Numbered from the stretch's first letter, positions 26,669 through 35,290 are shown. The stretch is DNA of 64,000 nucleotides from CAG-791 sp963596015 (GCA_963596015.1 CAVBJS010000003.1:31689-95688), one strand, 5' to 3'. The notes: a model not told the origin generated them from the letters alone. Made by a program: numbers and translations.

Positions 26669-26697
26669 AGTATAAAATTTGGCTGTAGTCATTGCAA
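26669..26697 (-). promoter_or_regulatory. Promoter of the flavoprotein-ferredoxin operon
   Basis: On the minus strand TTGCAA (26697-26692), a 17-bp spacer and TATACT (26674-26669): a near-consensus vegetative promoter giving a leader of roughly 220 nt. Confidence 0.7.
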
Positions 26698-26794
26698 TAT
26701 ATTTTTGAAAAACGTGAGTAAAAGCGGCAAATTTCTGCCGTGTCGCTACAAAAGCCGGACGTGGGATCAGATCGATGGGCGGAATATATACGAG

Positions 26795-26979
26795 TGCAGC
26801 CGCCGGCCGAGGGAGCGGGTCCTGCCGGAGGTATCCGGGTTTGGGGACGCCTCTCGGCTCCATCCAGGAGACCTAGCGGTACATAAGCTCGCAAAGAACG
26901 CGAGCTAAGTACCGAGGCTCCTGCAAGGCCCCTGCACCCGGACACTCTCCGTCACCCGCTCCCTCGGCCGGTGGCTGCA
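26795..26979. repeat. 185-bp near-palindromic element
   Basis: Terminal 26-bp arms (26795-26820 and 26954-26979) are inverted copies with one mismatch, starting TGCAGCC and containing CGGCCGAGGGAGCGGGT. Similarity continues inward for about 30 more bases per arm, and a central hairpin has stem CGGTAC...GTACCG around AAGCTCGC/GCGAGCT. Related fragments occur at 35191-35251 and 60003-60025. It encodes no protein and lies between a terminator and a promoter. MITE-like element or structured RNA are both possible. Confidence 0.7.
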
Positions 26980-26994
26980 CCGCAACATAAAAAA

Positions 26995-27030
26995 GAGCGT
27001 TATGTATCGTTTACATAACGCTCCCTTTTA
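26995..27030. terminator. Bidirectional terminator after GH31
   Basis: Perfect stem GAGCGTTATGTA/TACATAACGCTC with T-rich tails on both strands. It ends the GH31 transcript. The 140 bp between it and the GH31 stop holds only degenerate 11-bp repeats. Confidence 0.85.
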
Positions 27031-27166
27031 TTTTGTCATTCCCATGGAAAGTCCGACAAACTTCTTTATCTGACCTTAAATGTGATCTTTGGCCTTGGCT
27101 CTATCCTTAGCTTTAATCTCAGCTTTTATTTCGGCTTTGATCTTTACCACGATCTCCGACCTTATC

Positions 27167-29185
27167 TCACGCCTTCTTAAATACCGGAATAGAATCGATC
27201 GGTGCCTCAGCGTGGATGGTCTGGCCGCCTTCGTACTGCTTGCCGTCTCTGGTATCCACCCAGGTGCCTGCCGGCAGGTAGACGTCTCTCTCGAACTGGT
27301 TCAGCCGGAAGATAGGTGCTACCAGGTACTCACTGCCGAACATGTACTGATCCTGCAGCTCCCAGCACTTGGCATCCTCCGGGAATTCGTAGAACATGGT
27401 ACGGATCAGAGGTGAGCCGTTTTCGGAAGCTTCCTTATACAGGTCACGGATATAGTCGTGCATGTCGATGCGGATGTCATAGTACTTCTTCATGATGCGG
27501 TAGTTCTCTTCACCGTAGCTCCAAAGCTCATTGGGCTGGCCGGTGTGAAGGTATCCGCCGCCCCAGTCACGGGTATCCAGCGGCGGGATGTTGTAGGGAC
27601 CACGGTCGCCGTGCATACGCAGCACTGCAGAGTAAACCGCGAACTCATACCAACGGATCAGCAGCTGCTGGAAATCGGGATCGTTCACATCATCGGTCAT
27701 GAAGCCGCCGATATCGGTGGTCCACCAGGGAATACCTGCCAGACCCATGTTAAGGCCTGCCTGTACCTGATCATAGAATGCCTCAAAGGTGCTGGGCACA
27801 TCACCGGACCATACCACGTTGCCGTACTTCTGGCTGCCGGCCCATGCGCAGCGGAGCAGGTTCACCACATCGCCCTTGTCCTTCATGTTGTCATAGAAAA
27901 TGCGGCTGTACATCTGGGGATACATGTTGCTGCAGGACATAGCAGGGCCTGCGATATAGCGGTAATGATCAAAGTCATAGACACCGTAATCCGGCTCGGA
28001 ATTATCCAGCCAGAAGGCATCGATGCCGTAATCGTAGTAATTCTTCTTGCAGACTTCCCAGACATACTTCTTGGTCTCAGGATTAAAAGGATCGATCTCC
28101 ACGCAGTCGCCCTGATAATCGTAGGTCTGCTCGGCGCCTCTCTCGGTGCGGATCAGCAGCCCTCTGTCCATCATGGGGCCGAAGTTCTCGCTCTTTCTGT
28201 CCACAGAGGGCCATACGGAAACGATGACCTTGATGCCCATAGCATGCAGCTCGTCCACCATAGCCTTGGGATCCGGCCAGTACTTTTCATCGAATTTCCA
28301 GTCACCCTGTACAGTCCAGTGGAAGAAGTCAATGACGATCTGGTCGATCTTGATGCCTTCCTTCTGGTACTGTCTTGCCACGGAAAGAACCTCGTCCTGG
28401 GTTCTGTAACGAAGCTTGCACTGCCACAGCCCCATTCTGTCCTCCGGGAACATAGGCGCACGTCCGGTCACAGCGGTATAATTCTCCAGAATCTGCTTGG
28501 GTGCGTCCGCTACTGTCAGCCAGTAATCCATCTGCTTGGTGGAGCGGGCGATCCACTCTGTATAGTTCTTGCCGAAGGTCACCTGGCCTACTGCCGGGTT
28601 ATTCCACAGCATACCGTAACCAAGGTTGGAAACAGCGAAAGGCACAGAGATCTGGGAGTTGCGCTGTGCCAGCTCTAACTGGCATCCCTTTAAGTCCATG
28701 TAAGGCTGTTGGTACTGTCCCATACCATACAGTTTCTCACCGTCATTGCTCTCAAACTTAAGGTTTAAGCTGAACTCAGAGCCGCCGATGATGCCCTTCC
28801 ACTCACGGTTGATCACCTTCAGGCATCTGCTCTCTCTGCTGAGGGTGCCGTCATACATGCGGAAGTACTCACGCAGGAACTGCTTTCCGTCTCTGTAAAA
28901 AGTGATGATACCCACGAAGTTTACTACAGCCTTGATGCGACCGTTAGTAATGGATGCGATTTCCTTCTTATCAATGGTGCCGTCACCTACCCAGTGATCT
29001 TCCTCATGGATCTCCACTACGGTCTCCTGAGGTTCCGGTGTCTCTGTCAGAGCCCAGTCCTGATTTGTGAATTCCGGCAGCAGGGTAGAGCGCACACGCA
29101 GGGAATCCTTGCCCCATGCCTCGATGCGCAGTGTCTCGCCTTTATGATGCACTACCAAAGCGCCGTTTGCATTTTCGAATTGCAT
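27167..29185 (-). CDS. GH31 alpha-glucosidase/alpha-xylosidase
   Basis: A 672-aa cytoplasmic glycoside hydrolase. The (beta/alpha)8 domain carries the nucleophile in FWLDNSEPDY and the acid/base Asp in VVWSGDVPSTFEA; the substrate-approach motif WTTDIGGF follows. N-terminal beta-sandwich and C-terminal beta domains are present at normal size. The sequence recalls alpha-xylosidases (YicI type), but alpha-glucosidase cannot be excluded. GGAGG lies six bases before ATG 29185. A divergent AraC regulator suggests induction by its substrate. Confidence 0.9.
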   Translation of the reverse strand: MQFENANGALVVHHKGETLRIEAWGKDSLRVRSTLLPEFTNQDWALTETPEPQETVVEIHEEDHWVGDGTIDKKEIASITNGRIKAVVNFVGIITFYRDGKQFLREYFRMYDGTLSRESRCLKVINREWKGIIGGSEFSLNLKFESNDGEKLYGMGQYQQPYMDLKGCQLELAQRNSQISVPFAVSNLGYGMLWNNPAVGQVTFGKNYTEWIARSTKQMDYWLTVADAPKQILENYTAVTGRAPMFPEDRMGLWQCKLRYRTQDEVLSVARQYQKEGIKIDQIVIDFFHWTVQGDWKFDEKYWPDPKAMVDELHAMGIKVIVSVWPSVDRKSENFGPMMDRGLLIRTERGAEQTYDYQGDCVEIDPFNPETKKYVWEVCKKNYYDYGIDAFWLDNSEPDYGVYDFDHYRYIAGPAMSCSNMYPQMYSRIFYDNMKDKGDVVNLLRCAWAGSQKYGNVVWSGDVPSTFEAFYDQVQAGLNMGLAGIPWWTTDIGGFMTDDVNDPDFQQLLIRWYEFAVYSAVLRMHGDRGPYNIPPLDTRDWGGGYLHTGQPNELWSYGEENYRIMKKYYDIRIDMHDYIRDLYKEASENGSPLIRTMFYEFPEDAKCWELQDQYMFGSEYLVAPIFRLNQFERDVYLPAGTWVDTRDGKQYEGGQTIHAEAPIDSIPVFKKA

Positions 29186-29600
29186 AGCTTCCTCCTTATA
29201 TGAAATGTGGTTACTGATATACGCGGTATGATCCACAGGATCGCATATGCCCGGTCAGCCATTTTCTCTGCGCATGACCGGCATTTGTCTGCGGCAATTT
29301 CATGTACCGCCCTTGCTCTCCTGTTCTACTTGTACTATATTTATCTCGAGTCATAAAAGCTAGGCATATATTTGCAATTTCTAACACAATTTTGATTTCT
29401 TAGAGAAAATTCGAAAATGTGAGCCCAAAAAGTGATTGTATGAATGCGGAAAAATAACGGCCAAGCGCGGTACCGGTCAGCAGCTGCACAGTACCGCGGT
29501 CTCAACTTACAGATCAGTATAGGAAACAATAGGGAAGGAGGTAGCCGCCATCAATACCCAGGAATTTGATCTGATCCACGAATCCATCTCCCACGGCGAC

Positions 29601-30455
29601 ATGCGCTTTCATCTGATGGTGCACGAATTTGCCACAGATCCGTCCCGGGCAGAGCGGGTCAGTTCCCACTGGCATGAGGAGTGTGAACTGCTGATGCTGA
29701 CGGAGGGCCGAGGCACGGCCCACATCAACGGCCAGGCCTTTCCTGTCAGCAGTGGAGATATTTTGTTCATCAATGCAGATCTGGTGCATTCCCTCTCCGG
29801 TGAGCCTGGTGTTCCCTTGGTGTTCTTCGCCGTGGATTTTGGCCGGGAGCTGCTCTCTAGCTATGGCAACGATGACATTCAGCAGAATTATATCCTGCGA
29901 CAGAGCAGCGGTGCCCTGATCTTCCGCTCTCTGTTTCGTCCCGGCGATAAGATCTGGACCCAGATCCGGGGACCTTTATGTGAAATCCGCTCTCTGTGCA
30001 CCCGGGATGTATCCGGCAGTGAACTGCTGATCAAATCGGATCTGCTGCGGATCTGGCATTTCCTCTGTCAGTCTCCGGCCTCTGCCTCTGCCCCCGACCA
30101 ACGGCGAGCCGATGAAAAAAGTGCCCTGACAAAGGAGATCCTCCAATATCTCCGGGCCAATTACAGCAGTAATCCTACCATTCCGGAGCTGGCAGGCCGC
30201 TTTCATATGAGTGAAGGGCAGTTCTGCCGTTTTTTCCGTGCCCAGGTCAATATGACCGCCATGGAATATCTGAATTACTACCGCATCGGCATCGCCTGCG
30301 ATCTGCTGCGGCAGAGCAATGCCAGCATCAGTACCATCGCCGTCAATTGCGGTTACAGTAATATCAGCTATTTCAACCGTGTCTTTCGACGGTACATGCA
30401 CTGTACCCCTAAGGAATATCGTCAGAAAGACCAGCGACTGCTGCACACGACCTAA
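29601..30455 (+). CDS. AraC-family transcriptional regulator
   Basis: At least 284 aa: an N-terminal cupin sensor (SSHWHEECELLMLTEGRG, then SGDILFINADLVHSL) and a C-terminal AraC DNA-binding domain (IPELAGRFHMSEGQFCRFF, then NCGYSNISYFNRVFRRY). It diverges from GH31 and likely controls it. The start is odd: ATG 29601 has no ribosome-binding site, while GGAGG at 29537-29541 points to codon ATC 29550, which opens the frame INTQEFDLIHESISHGDM; a one-base change from ATG would explain this. The conserved look of those 17 extra residues favours the upstream start. Confidence 0.85.
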   Translation: MRFHLMVHEFATDPSRAERVSSHWHEECELLMLTEGRGTAHINGQAFPVSSGDILFINADLVHSLSGEPGVPLVFFAVDFGRELLSSYGNDDIQQNYILRQSSGALIFRSLFRPGDKIWTQIRGPLCEIRSLCTRDVSGSELLIKSDLLRIWHFLCQSPASASAPDQRRADEKSALTKEILQYLRANYSSNPTIPELAGRFHMSEGQFCRFFRAQVNMTAMEYLNYYRIGIACDLLRQSNASISTIAVNCGYSNISYFNRVFRRYMHCTPKEYRQKDQRLLHTT

Positions 30456-30463
30456 AAAGGTCA

Positions 30464-30491
30464 GGAAGAAATGCTTGATAGCATTTCTTCC
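30464..30491 (+). terminator. Hairpin after AraC gene
   Basis: Perfect 11-bp stem GGAAGAAATGC/GCATTTCTTCC just after the AraC stop. The following bases are only moderately T-rich, so termination strength is uncertain. The stem resembles hairpins at 52992 and 57124. Confidence 0.55.
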
Positions 30492-30520
30492 TGCTTCTAT
30501 TGACGCCATAACCGGCATCA

Positions 30521-30726
30521 ATACGGATCACATCGGAGAATTCGCCTCCGCGAAATCCTCCTCACGATGCCGCAATAAATTGCGTCATCAATACTGATCG
30601 CATCGGAGAATTCGCCTGTGCGAAATTCTCCTCACGTTGCCGCAATAGATTGCGGCATCAATACTGATCGCATCGGAGAATTCGCCTGCGCGAAATTCTC
30701 CTCACGTTGCCGCAATAAATTGCGGC
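30521..30726 (+). repeat. Triple tandem copy of double-hairpin leader element
   Basis: Three copies with an exact 70-bp period (30521, 30591, 30661), each holding GGAGAATTCGC/GCGAAATTCTCC and a CCGCAAT/ATTGCGG hairpin. The last copy ends at the ribosome-binding site of the pseudouridine synthase gene. It is the only place in the window where the element is amplified. Confidence 0.87.
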
Positions 30727-30739
30727 AGAGAGGGATACC

Positions 30740-31897
30740 ATGGATAAAATACTCACCCGGACCATTCGCGAGGAAGATATGTCCTCCACTGCCAACGGCG
30801 TGGTGAATCTCCTGTTAAAAAAATGCCTGCATCTCACCGGCCGAGAGGTAAGCCGGGCTAAATTTACCCCGGAAGGCATTACTGCAGACGGACAGATGGT
30901 GACTATCTGCGACAGACTTGTGCCCGGGCAGACCCTGCGCATCGTATTGGCGGACAGTGCGGAGGCTTCCCCTATGTCCTCCCGTCCCTCTGTGGTCGCA
31001 GTACCGGGCGATCTGGATATTCTCTATGAAGATGAGGATGTCATCGTCCTTAATAAACCTGCCGGTAAGGTAGTACATCCCTCTCACGGCCATTGGCTGG
31101 ATTCCATGGCCAATCACCTGGCAGCCTATTATCAGGCACAGGGATTAAACGGCATCTGCTATACCATCGGCCGCCTGGACAAGGATACCTCCGGTGCCCT
31201 GCTTTTCGCCAAAAACCGGCCCGCCGCCGCCAGACTCACAGCCCAGCGCAGCCAGCAGATGCTGCATCGCACTTATCTGGCACTGACAGACGGAATTCCC
31301 CAGAAGACTATCGGCGACATAGATCTGCCTATGGGGCCAGATACGGATACCTTGCAAAAGCAGCGCATTTATCGGGACGGCGAAGAGGGAGGCCGCAGTG
31401 CTCTCACCCATTATACGGTACTGGAAAGTGGGAGAATCCCCGACACAGATTGTACCTATGCGCTGACCAAAGTAGCCATCGATACCGGTCGGACCCACCA
31501 GATCCGACTGCATATGGCTGCCATTGGCCATCCACTCCTGGGAGATCCTTTATATAATCCACGCTGTTTCTTACCAACTGCTGTCATGCAGGCAAACGCC
31601 ATGTCTCACGATGCTATGTTGCCTAACGCAATGGCACAGAGTATGAGGCTACAGAATGTTATACCTTCGAACGAGGCGTTTTCTGATTCACTGGCTCAGA
31701 TTAAGACTGGGACGAAGACAACTCCGACAGTTCTGTCCTCTTCATCGTCCACACCTGTTCCTCACTTTCAAAGAGCCGCCCTGCACGCAGAGAACATCTC
31801 CTTTACCCAACCCTTCACCGGCGAATCTCTCTGTATCCACGCGCCGCTGCCGGAGGATTTCACAAGTTTCCTGGCCTATACAAAACAAAGAAGATAA
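30740..31897 (+). CDS. RluA-family pseudouridine synthase
   Basis: A 385-aa enzyme converting uridine to pseudouridine in RNA, probably rRNA. An S4-like N-terminus (NLLLKKCLHLTGREVSRAK) precedes the catalytic domain with the invariant IGRLDKDTSGALLFAK motif holding the nucleophilic Asp, and the closing DTGRTHQIRLHMAAIGHPLLGD. A Met/Ala/Ser-rich insert of about 60 residues (roughly 285-345) interrupts the C-terminus and is unusual. It is a single gene behind three tandem leader elements and in front of a bidirectional terminator. Confidence 0.92.
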   Translation: MDKILTRTIREEDMSSTANGVVNLLLKKCLHLTGREVSRAKFTPEGITADGQMVTICDRLVPGQTLRIVLADSAEASPMSSRPSVVAVPGDLDILYEDEDVIVLNKPAGKVVHPSHGHWLDSMANHLAAYYQAQGLNGICYTIGRLDKDTSGALLFAKNRPAAARLTAQRSQQMLHRTYLALTDGIPQKTIGDIDLPMGPDTDTLQKQRIYRDGEEGGRSALTHYTVLESGRIPDTDCTYALTKVAIDTGRTHQIRLHMAAIGHPLLGDPLYNPRCFLPTAVMQANAMSHDAMLPNAMAQSMRLQNVIPSNEAFSDSLAQIKTGTKTTPTVLSSSSSTPVPHFQRAALHAENISFTQPFTGESLCIHAPLPEDFTSFLAYTKQRR

Positions 31898-31979
31898 CTG
31901 CAGAACCAGAGGGCCTTGTGTTTGCGCAACAAAAGTTATTTTTGACTAACTCACAGGTCAAGGATCTCTAAAAAATTAA

Positions 31980-32018
31980 CCCCCGTGAGCGGACCATCTT
32001 CCTGTCCGCCCACGGGGG
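31980..32018. terminator. Bidirectional terminator between rluA-type gene and OadG-like gene
   Basis: CCCCCGTG/CACGGGGG outer stem with inner GCGGAC/GTCCGC; a strong T run follows on the minus strand and a weaker one on plus. Confidence 0.8.
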
Positions 32019-32058
32019 TCTTTATGTCTTATGGTCACTGATCACCGATCATCGGCCA

Positions 32059-32184
32059 CTATTTCTTAGAAGTCACCTTATTCAGCAGCCAGATGCAGGC
32101 AATGATGATGATGGTCACTGCAAAGATTCCCAGCATTCCCTCCACTACATAAGGAAGGACACTTAAAAAAGCAGAAATGTTCAT
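32059..32184 (-). CDS. Minimal OadG-like gamma subunit of Na+-pumping decarboxylase, 41 aa
   Basis: A 41-aa single-helix membrane protein (VEGMLGIFAVTIIIIACIWL then basic NKVTSKK), much shorter than typical OadG (80 or more residues). It resembles only the membrane anchor of OadG. ATG 32184 follows AAAGAGG. The open frame extends upstream to 32262, but those residues come from a leader hairpin element. It follows the OadB gene by 74 bp, so it likely assembles with it. Confidence 0.7.
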   Translation of the reverse strand: MNISAFLSVLPYVVEGMLGIFAVTIIIIACIWLLNKVTSKK

Positions 32185-32196
32185 ACGTACCTCTTT

Positions 32197-32260
32197 CTGC
32201 CGCAACCCTATCGCGGCAACACGAGGAGAATATCGCACAGGCGAATTCTCCGATGTGATC
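32197..32260 (-). repeat. Double-hairpin leader element, copy between OadB and OadG-like genes
   Basis: Minus-strand GGAGAATTCGC/GCGATATTCTCC hairpin then TTGCCGCGA/TTGCGGCAG hairpin, ending at the downstream ribosome-binding site. It overlaps the last two bases of the OadB stop. Confidence 0.8.
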
Positions 32261-33383
32261 AACCAAAGAAATTCAAGATCATACCGCCGGCAATAACAGA
32301 GGCGATCTGTCCGGAAACGTTGACGCCTACTGCATGCATCAGCAGGATGTTGGTAGGATCTTCCTCCACCGCCATCTTGTGTACCACACGGGCGGACATG
32401 GGGAAAGCGGAAATACCGGCTGCGCCGATCATGGGATTGACTTTGTTCTTACGAAGGAACAGGTTCATGATCTTGGCAAAGATCACGCCGCCGGCGGTAT
32501 CAAAGATGAAAGCTACCAGACCGAGTGCTAAGATCATCAGGGTCTGAGGATTTAAGAAGGCATCTGCGGTCATCTTCGCTGCCACGGTGATACCCAAAAG
32601 CAATGTCACCAGGTTAGCCAGTACGTGCTGCGCTGTATCGGAAAGGGAATCCAATACGCCGCACTCCCGGATCAGATTACCGAACATCAAAAAGCCGATG
32701 AGGGCTACGGAACGGGGAGAGATGATACCTGCGATAATGGTAACCACGATAGGGAACAGGATCTTGGTGGTCTTGGAGACCTTGGTGCCTGTGTACTGCA
32801 TCTTGATCTGCCGTTCCTTTTTGGTGGTCAGAAGCTTGATCACCGGGGGCTGCACGATGGGCACCAGCGCCATATAGGAATACGCCGCCACGATGATGGG
32901 GCCTAAATACTTTGTCTCAAAGTAGTTGGCTACAAAGATAGAGGTAGGACCGTCTGCCGCGCCGATGATGGCGATGGAAGCGGCATCCTTGATATCAAAG
33001 CCAAAGAGGGTGCACATAGCCAGGGTAAAGAAGATACCGAACTGAGCTGCTGCGCCGAACAAGAAGAGCTTGGGATTGGTCAAAAGGGGCTCGAAGTCGA
33101 TCATAGCGCCGATGCCGATAAAGAGCAGCAAAGGAAACAGCTCATTGGCGATACCGGAATTAAACAGCAGATCGATGACACCTACTTCCGTGCCGGTCTC
33201 ATAAACCTGGGTAATGGCACCGGATAAAGGCAGGTTGACCAAGATGGCACCAAAGCCCATGGGAAGCAGCAGAGTAGGTTCCATGTCCTTTTTGATGGCC
33301 AGATAGATCAGCAGACCGCCGATGCACCACATGACCACCTGCTGCCATTCAAGATTCATTACGTTTGCAAAAGCTGCACTCAT
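32259..33383 (-). CDS. Na+-transporting decarboxylase beta subunit (OadB-like)
   Basis: A 374-aa membrane protein with about ten helices, the Na+ channel of oxaloacetate/methylmalonyl-CoA/glutaconyl-CoA decarboxylases. The hallmark IIGAADGPTSIFVANYF with its essential Asp is at about residues 135-151, and GVNVSGQIASVIAGG closes the protein. No carboxyltransferase or biotin-carrier gene is nearby, so partner subunits are elsewhere and the substrate is unknown. It lies 17 bp after the SCIFF maturase gene and may share its transcript. Confidence 0.92.
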   Translation of the reverse strand: MSAAFANVMNLEWQQVVMWCIGGLLIYLAIKKDMEPTLLLPMGFGAILVNLPLSGAITQVYETGTEVGVIDLLFNSGIANELFPLLLFIGIGAMIDFEPLLTNPKLFLFGAAAQFGIFFTLAMCTLFGFDIKDAASIAIIGAADGPTSIFVANYFETKYLGPIIVAAYSYMALVPIVQPPVIKLLTTKKERQIKMQYTGTKVSKTTKILFPIVVTIIAGIISPRSVALIGFLMFGNLIRECGVLDSLSDTAQHVLANLVTLLLGITVAAKMTADAFLNPQTLMILALGLVAFIFDTAGGVIFAKIMNLFLRKNKVNPMIGAAGISAFPMSARVVHKMAVEEDPTNILLMHAVGVNVSGQIASVIAGGMILNFFG

Positions 33384-33400
33384 ACCCTTTTACTCTCCTT

Positions 33401-34816
33401 TCAAGATTGGGCAATAGTAGGATCTAAAGACGCGGCTGCCTGCATCATCACAGCGCACTCGATGCGCTTACGGAAGACTTCACAGCCATATTCATAAACA
33501 CCGTGGATATCGCCGGTAGCATGCAGGGCATTGGCTGCACAGCCGCCGGAACAGTAAAGTCTTGCCCAGCAGTCCTTGCAGTCGGGACGGGCATAGACAT
33601 TACATAGCTTAAAGGAATCCCGCAGATCGGTATTGGTGACACCGTTCCAGACATCTCCCAGCTTGTAGGATTCATCTCCCACGAACTGATGACAGGGGTA
33701 CAGATCTCCCCAGGGGGTCACTGCCATATACTCCGTGCCGGAGCCGCAGCCGGAAATACGCTTGTAAATACACGGTCCGTGGGCCAGATCCAGCATGTAG
33801 TGATAAAAGGTAATGGGCTCCCCCTCCTTTTGGCGACGAAGCATGTCCTTGGCCAGAATCTCGTATTGCTCAAAAAGGATGGGCAGATCCTCCCTGGTCA
33901 GTGCACAGGGGTCATCCGGAGAAGCCACCACCGGCTCCATGGAAAGCTCCTTGAAGCCCAGATCATCCGCCATATGGAAGATATCGTTGGTAAAGTCCGG
34001 ATTATAGTGGGTAAAGGTGCCGCGCATGTAGTAGCCCTTGCCGCCCCGGCGCTTTACGAACTCCTGGAACTTGGGCACGATCCGGTCATAGGAGCCGTTG
34101 CCGCTGATGTCCTTACGGAAGCGGTCATTGACCTCCTTGCGGCCATCCAGGCTCAGGACAACATTATAGCATTCCTTATTGGCCCACTCAATCACCTCAT
34201 CCGTGATGCCGATGCCGTTGGTAGTCAGGGTAAAGCGGAAATTCTTCCCGGCTTCCTTCTCTATGCTGCGGGCATAGGCCACCAGCTGCTTACAGACTTC
34301 AAAGTTCATCAGAGGCTCGCCGCCGAAGAAGTCCACTTCCAAATTGCGTCTGGTACCGGAATTTTCCACCAGGAAATCCAGAGCCCGTTTGCCGGTCTCA
34401 AAGCTCATAAGGCCTGCCTGGCCGTGGAACTTTCCCTGGGCCGCAAAGCAGTAATTGCAATTTAAATTACAGGTATGGGCCACATGGAGACAGAGGGCCT
34501 TGATGACGGTATTACGCTTTTTCAGGTCAAAAGCCTTTCCCTCGTAGATATCCTCGGCAAAAAGCCGGTTCCGGTCCTGCAGCTCCTGGATATCATCCAG
34601 TGTATCCTCGATATCCCGGGCTGTTACCGGCTCCTCATACCCATCCGGCTGCTTTCCCTCATAACGCTCCCGCAGGGCTGCCACCGTCTGTTGTCTGGAC
34701 TGTCCCTCTGCCACCATGGCGATGGCATCATACGCCAGCTCATCCACCACGTGCACACTGCCGCTGTAGACATCCAGCACGATGTTGTAACCGTTTAGTT
34801 TATATTGATGAATCAT
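33401..34816 (-). CDS. scfB: SCIFF peptide maturase, radical SAM/SPASM enzyme
   Basis: A 471-aa radical SAM enzyme that forms thioether cross-links in the SCIFF peptide encoded just upstream. The N-terminal 90 residues form a peptide-binding (RRE-like) region; the radical SAM cluster motif is CNLNCNYCFA near residue 120; the C-terminal SPASM region has clustered Cys (GCGSG, YPCHQF, DCKDCWARLYCSGGC, YEYGC) for two more Fe-S clusters. ATG 34816 is preceded by GAGG. Adjacency to the six-Cys peptide makes the assignment firm. Confidence 0.95.
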   Translation of the reverse strand: MIHQYKLNGYNIVLDVYSGSVHVVDELAYDAIAMVAEGQSRQQTVAALRERYEGKQPDGYEEPVTARDIEDTLDDIQELQDRNRLFAEDIYEGKAFDLKKRNTVIKALCLHVAHTCNLNCNYCFAAQGKFHGQAGLMSFETGKRALDFLVENSGTRRNLEVDFFGGEPLMNFEVCKQLVAYARSIEKEAGKNFRFTLTTNGIGITDEVIEWANKECYNVVLSLDGRKEVNDRFRKDISGNGSYDRIVPKFQEFVKRRGGKGYYMRGTFTHYNPDFTNDIFHMADDLGFKELSMEPVVASPDDPCALTREDLPILFEQYEILAKDMLRRQKEGEPITFYHYMLDLAHGPCIYKRISGCGSGTEYMAVTPWGDLYPCHQFVGDESYKLGDVWNGVTNTDLRDSFKLCNVYARPDCKDCWARLYCSGGCAANALHATGDIHGVYEYGCEVFRKRIECAVMMQAAASLDPTIAQS

Positions 34817-34902
34817 ACTTTCCTCATTTCCAGGCAGCTTTTTCACACAAAAGAAGCCGGAGCGCCTGTCAGCGTCCCGGCCTACCTTCATGTCAGCAAC
34901 TC

Positions 34903-35052
34903 TTACTGATTATCTGCATTCTCGCACATCTGGTTGGCAATACCGCAGCTGGTCTTACATGCGCTCTGGCAGGAAGTCTGGCACTCGCCGCATCCACCGT
35001 GCTCTGCGCTCTTTGCCATATCACGTGTCTCTAAAGTCTGAATATGCTTCAT
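34903..35052 (-). CDS. scfA: SCIFF peptide (six Cys in forty-five)
   Basis: A 49-aa ribosomal peptide, near-universal in Clostridia, substrate of the maturase that follows. It begins MKHIQTLETRDMAKSAEHGG and then has the Cys-rich core CGECQTSCQSACKTSC with a sixth Cys near the end (NQMCENADNQ). ATG 35052 is favoured over ATG 35058 by family length and by spacing from AGAGGG. The promoter upstream overlaps a 13-bp inverted repeat. The function of mature SCIFF is not established. Confidence 0.95.
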   Translation of the reverse strand: MKHIQTLETRDMAKSAEHGGCGECQTSCQSACKTSCGIANQMCENADNQ

Positions 35053-35108
35053 TTTCATTACCCTCTTTCTGTCTGACATCTGGATCATTGTCTTGCTTTC
35101 GTCCCTTT

Positions 35109-35164
35109 ATCATACACATGGGAGAGCATTTTTGTCAACTATGGCTGACCTTGCTCTCCCATGT
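35109..35164 (-). promoter_or_regulatory. SCIFF operon promoter with flanking inverted repeat
   Basis: On the minus strand TTGACA (35138-35133), 18 bp, TATGAT (35114-35109). A perfect 13-bp inverted repeat, ACATGGGAGAGCA (35116-35128) and TGCTCTCCCATGT (35152-35164), brackets the -35 region, an arrangement suiting a dimeric regulator. Confidence 0.6.
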
Positions 35165-35190
35165 ATATGCGTATTTTGGTTATTATTCAT

Positions 35191-35280
35191 CCCCGGCCAA
35201 GGGACGTCCCCGGATCCGGACACCTCCGTCAGGACGCGCCCCTTGGTTGGGTGCTGTACAGACACTTTCGCCTGTACAGC
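35191..35280. repeat. Palindromic fragment related to the 26.8-kb element, plus hairpin
   Basis: CCCCGGCCAAGGG (35191-35203) pairs with CCCCTTGGTTGGG (35239-35251), enclosing a sequence like part of the 26795 element (GACACCTCCGTCAGGACG). A separate stem GCTGTACAG/CTGTACAGC (35253-35280) follows next to the lipoprotein stop and may end its transcript. Confidence 0.5.
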
Positions 35281-35290
35281 AAACTAACTA

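Noticed and set aside
27458..28678. 406-codon frame antisense to GH31
   Set aside because: Shadow of a clear GH31 gene.
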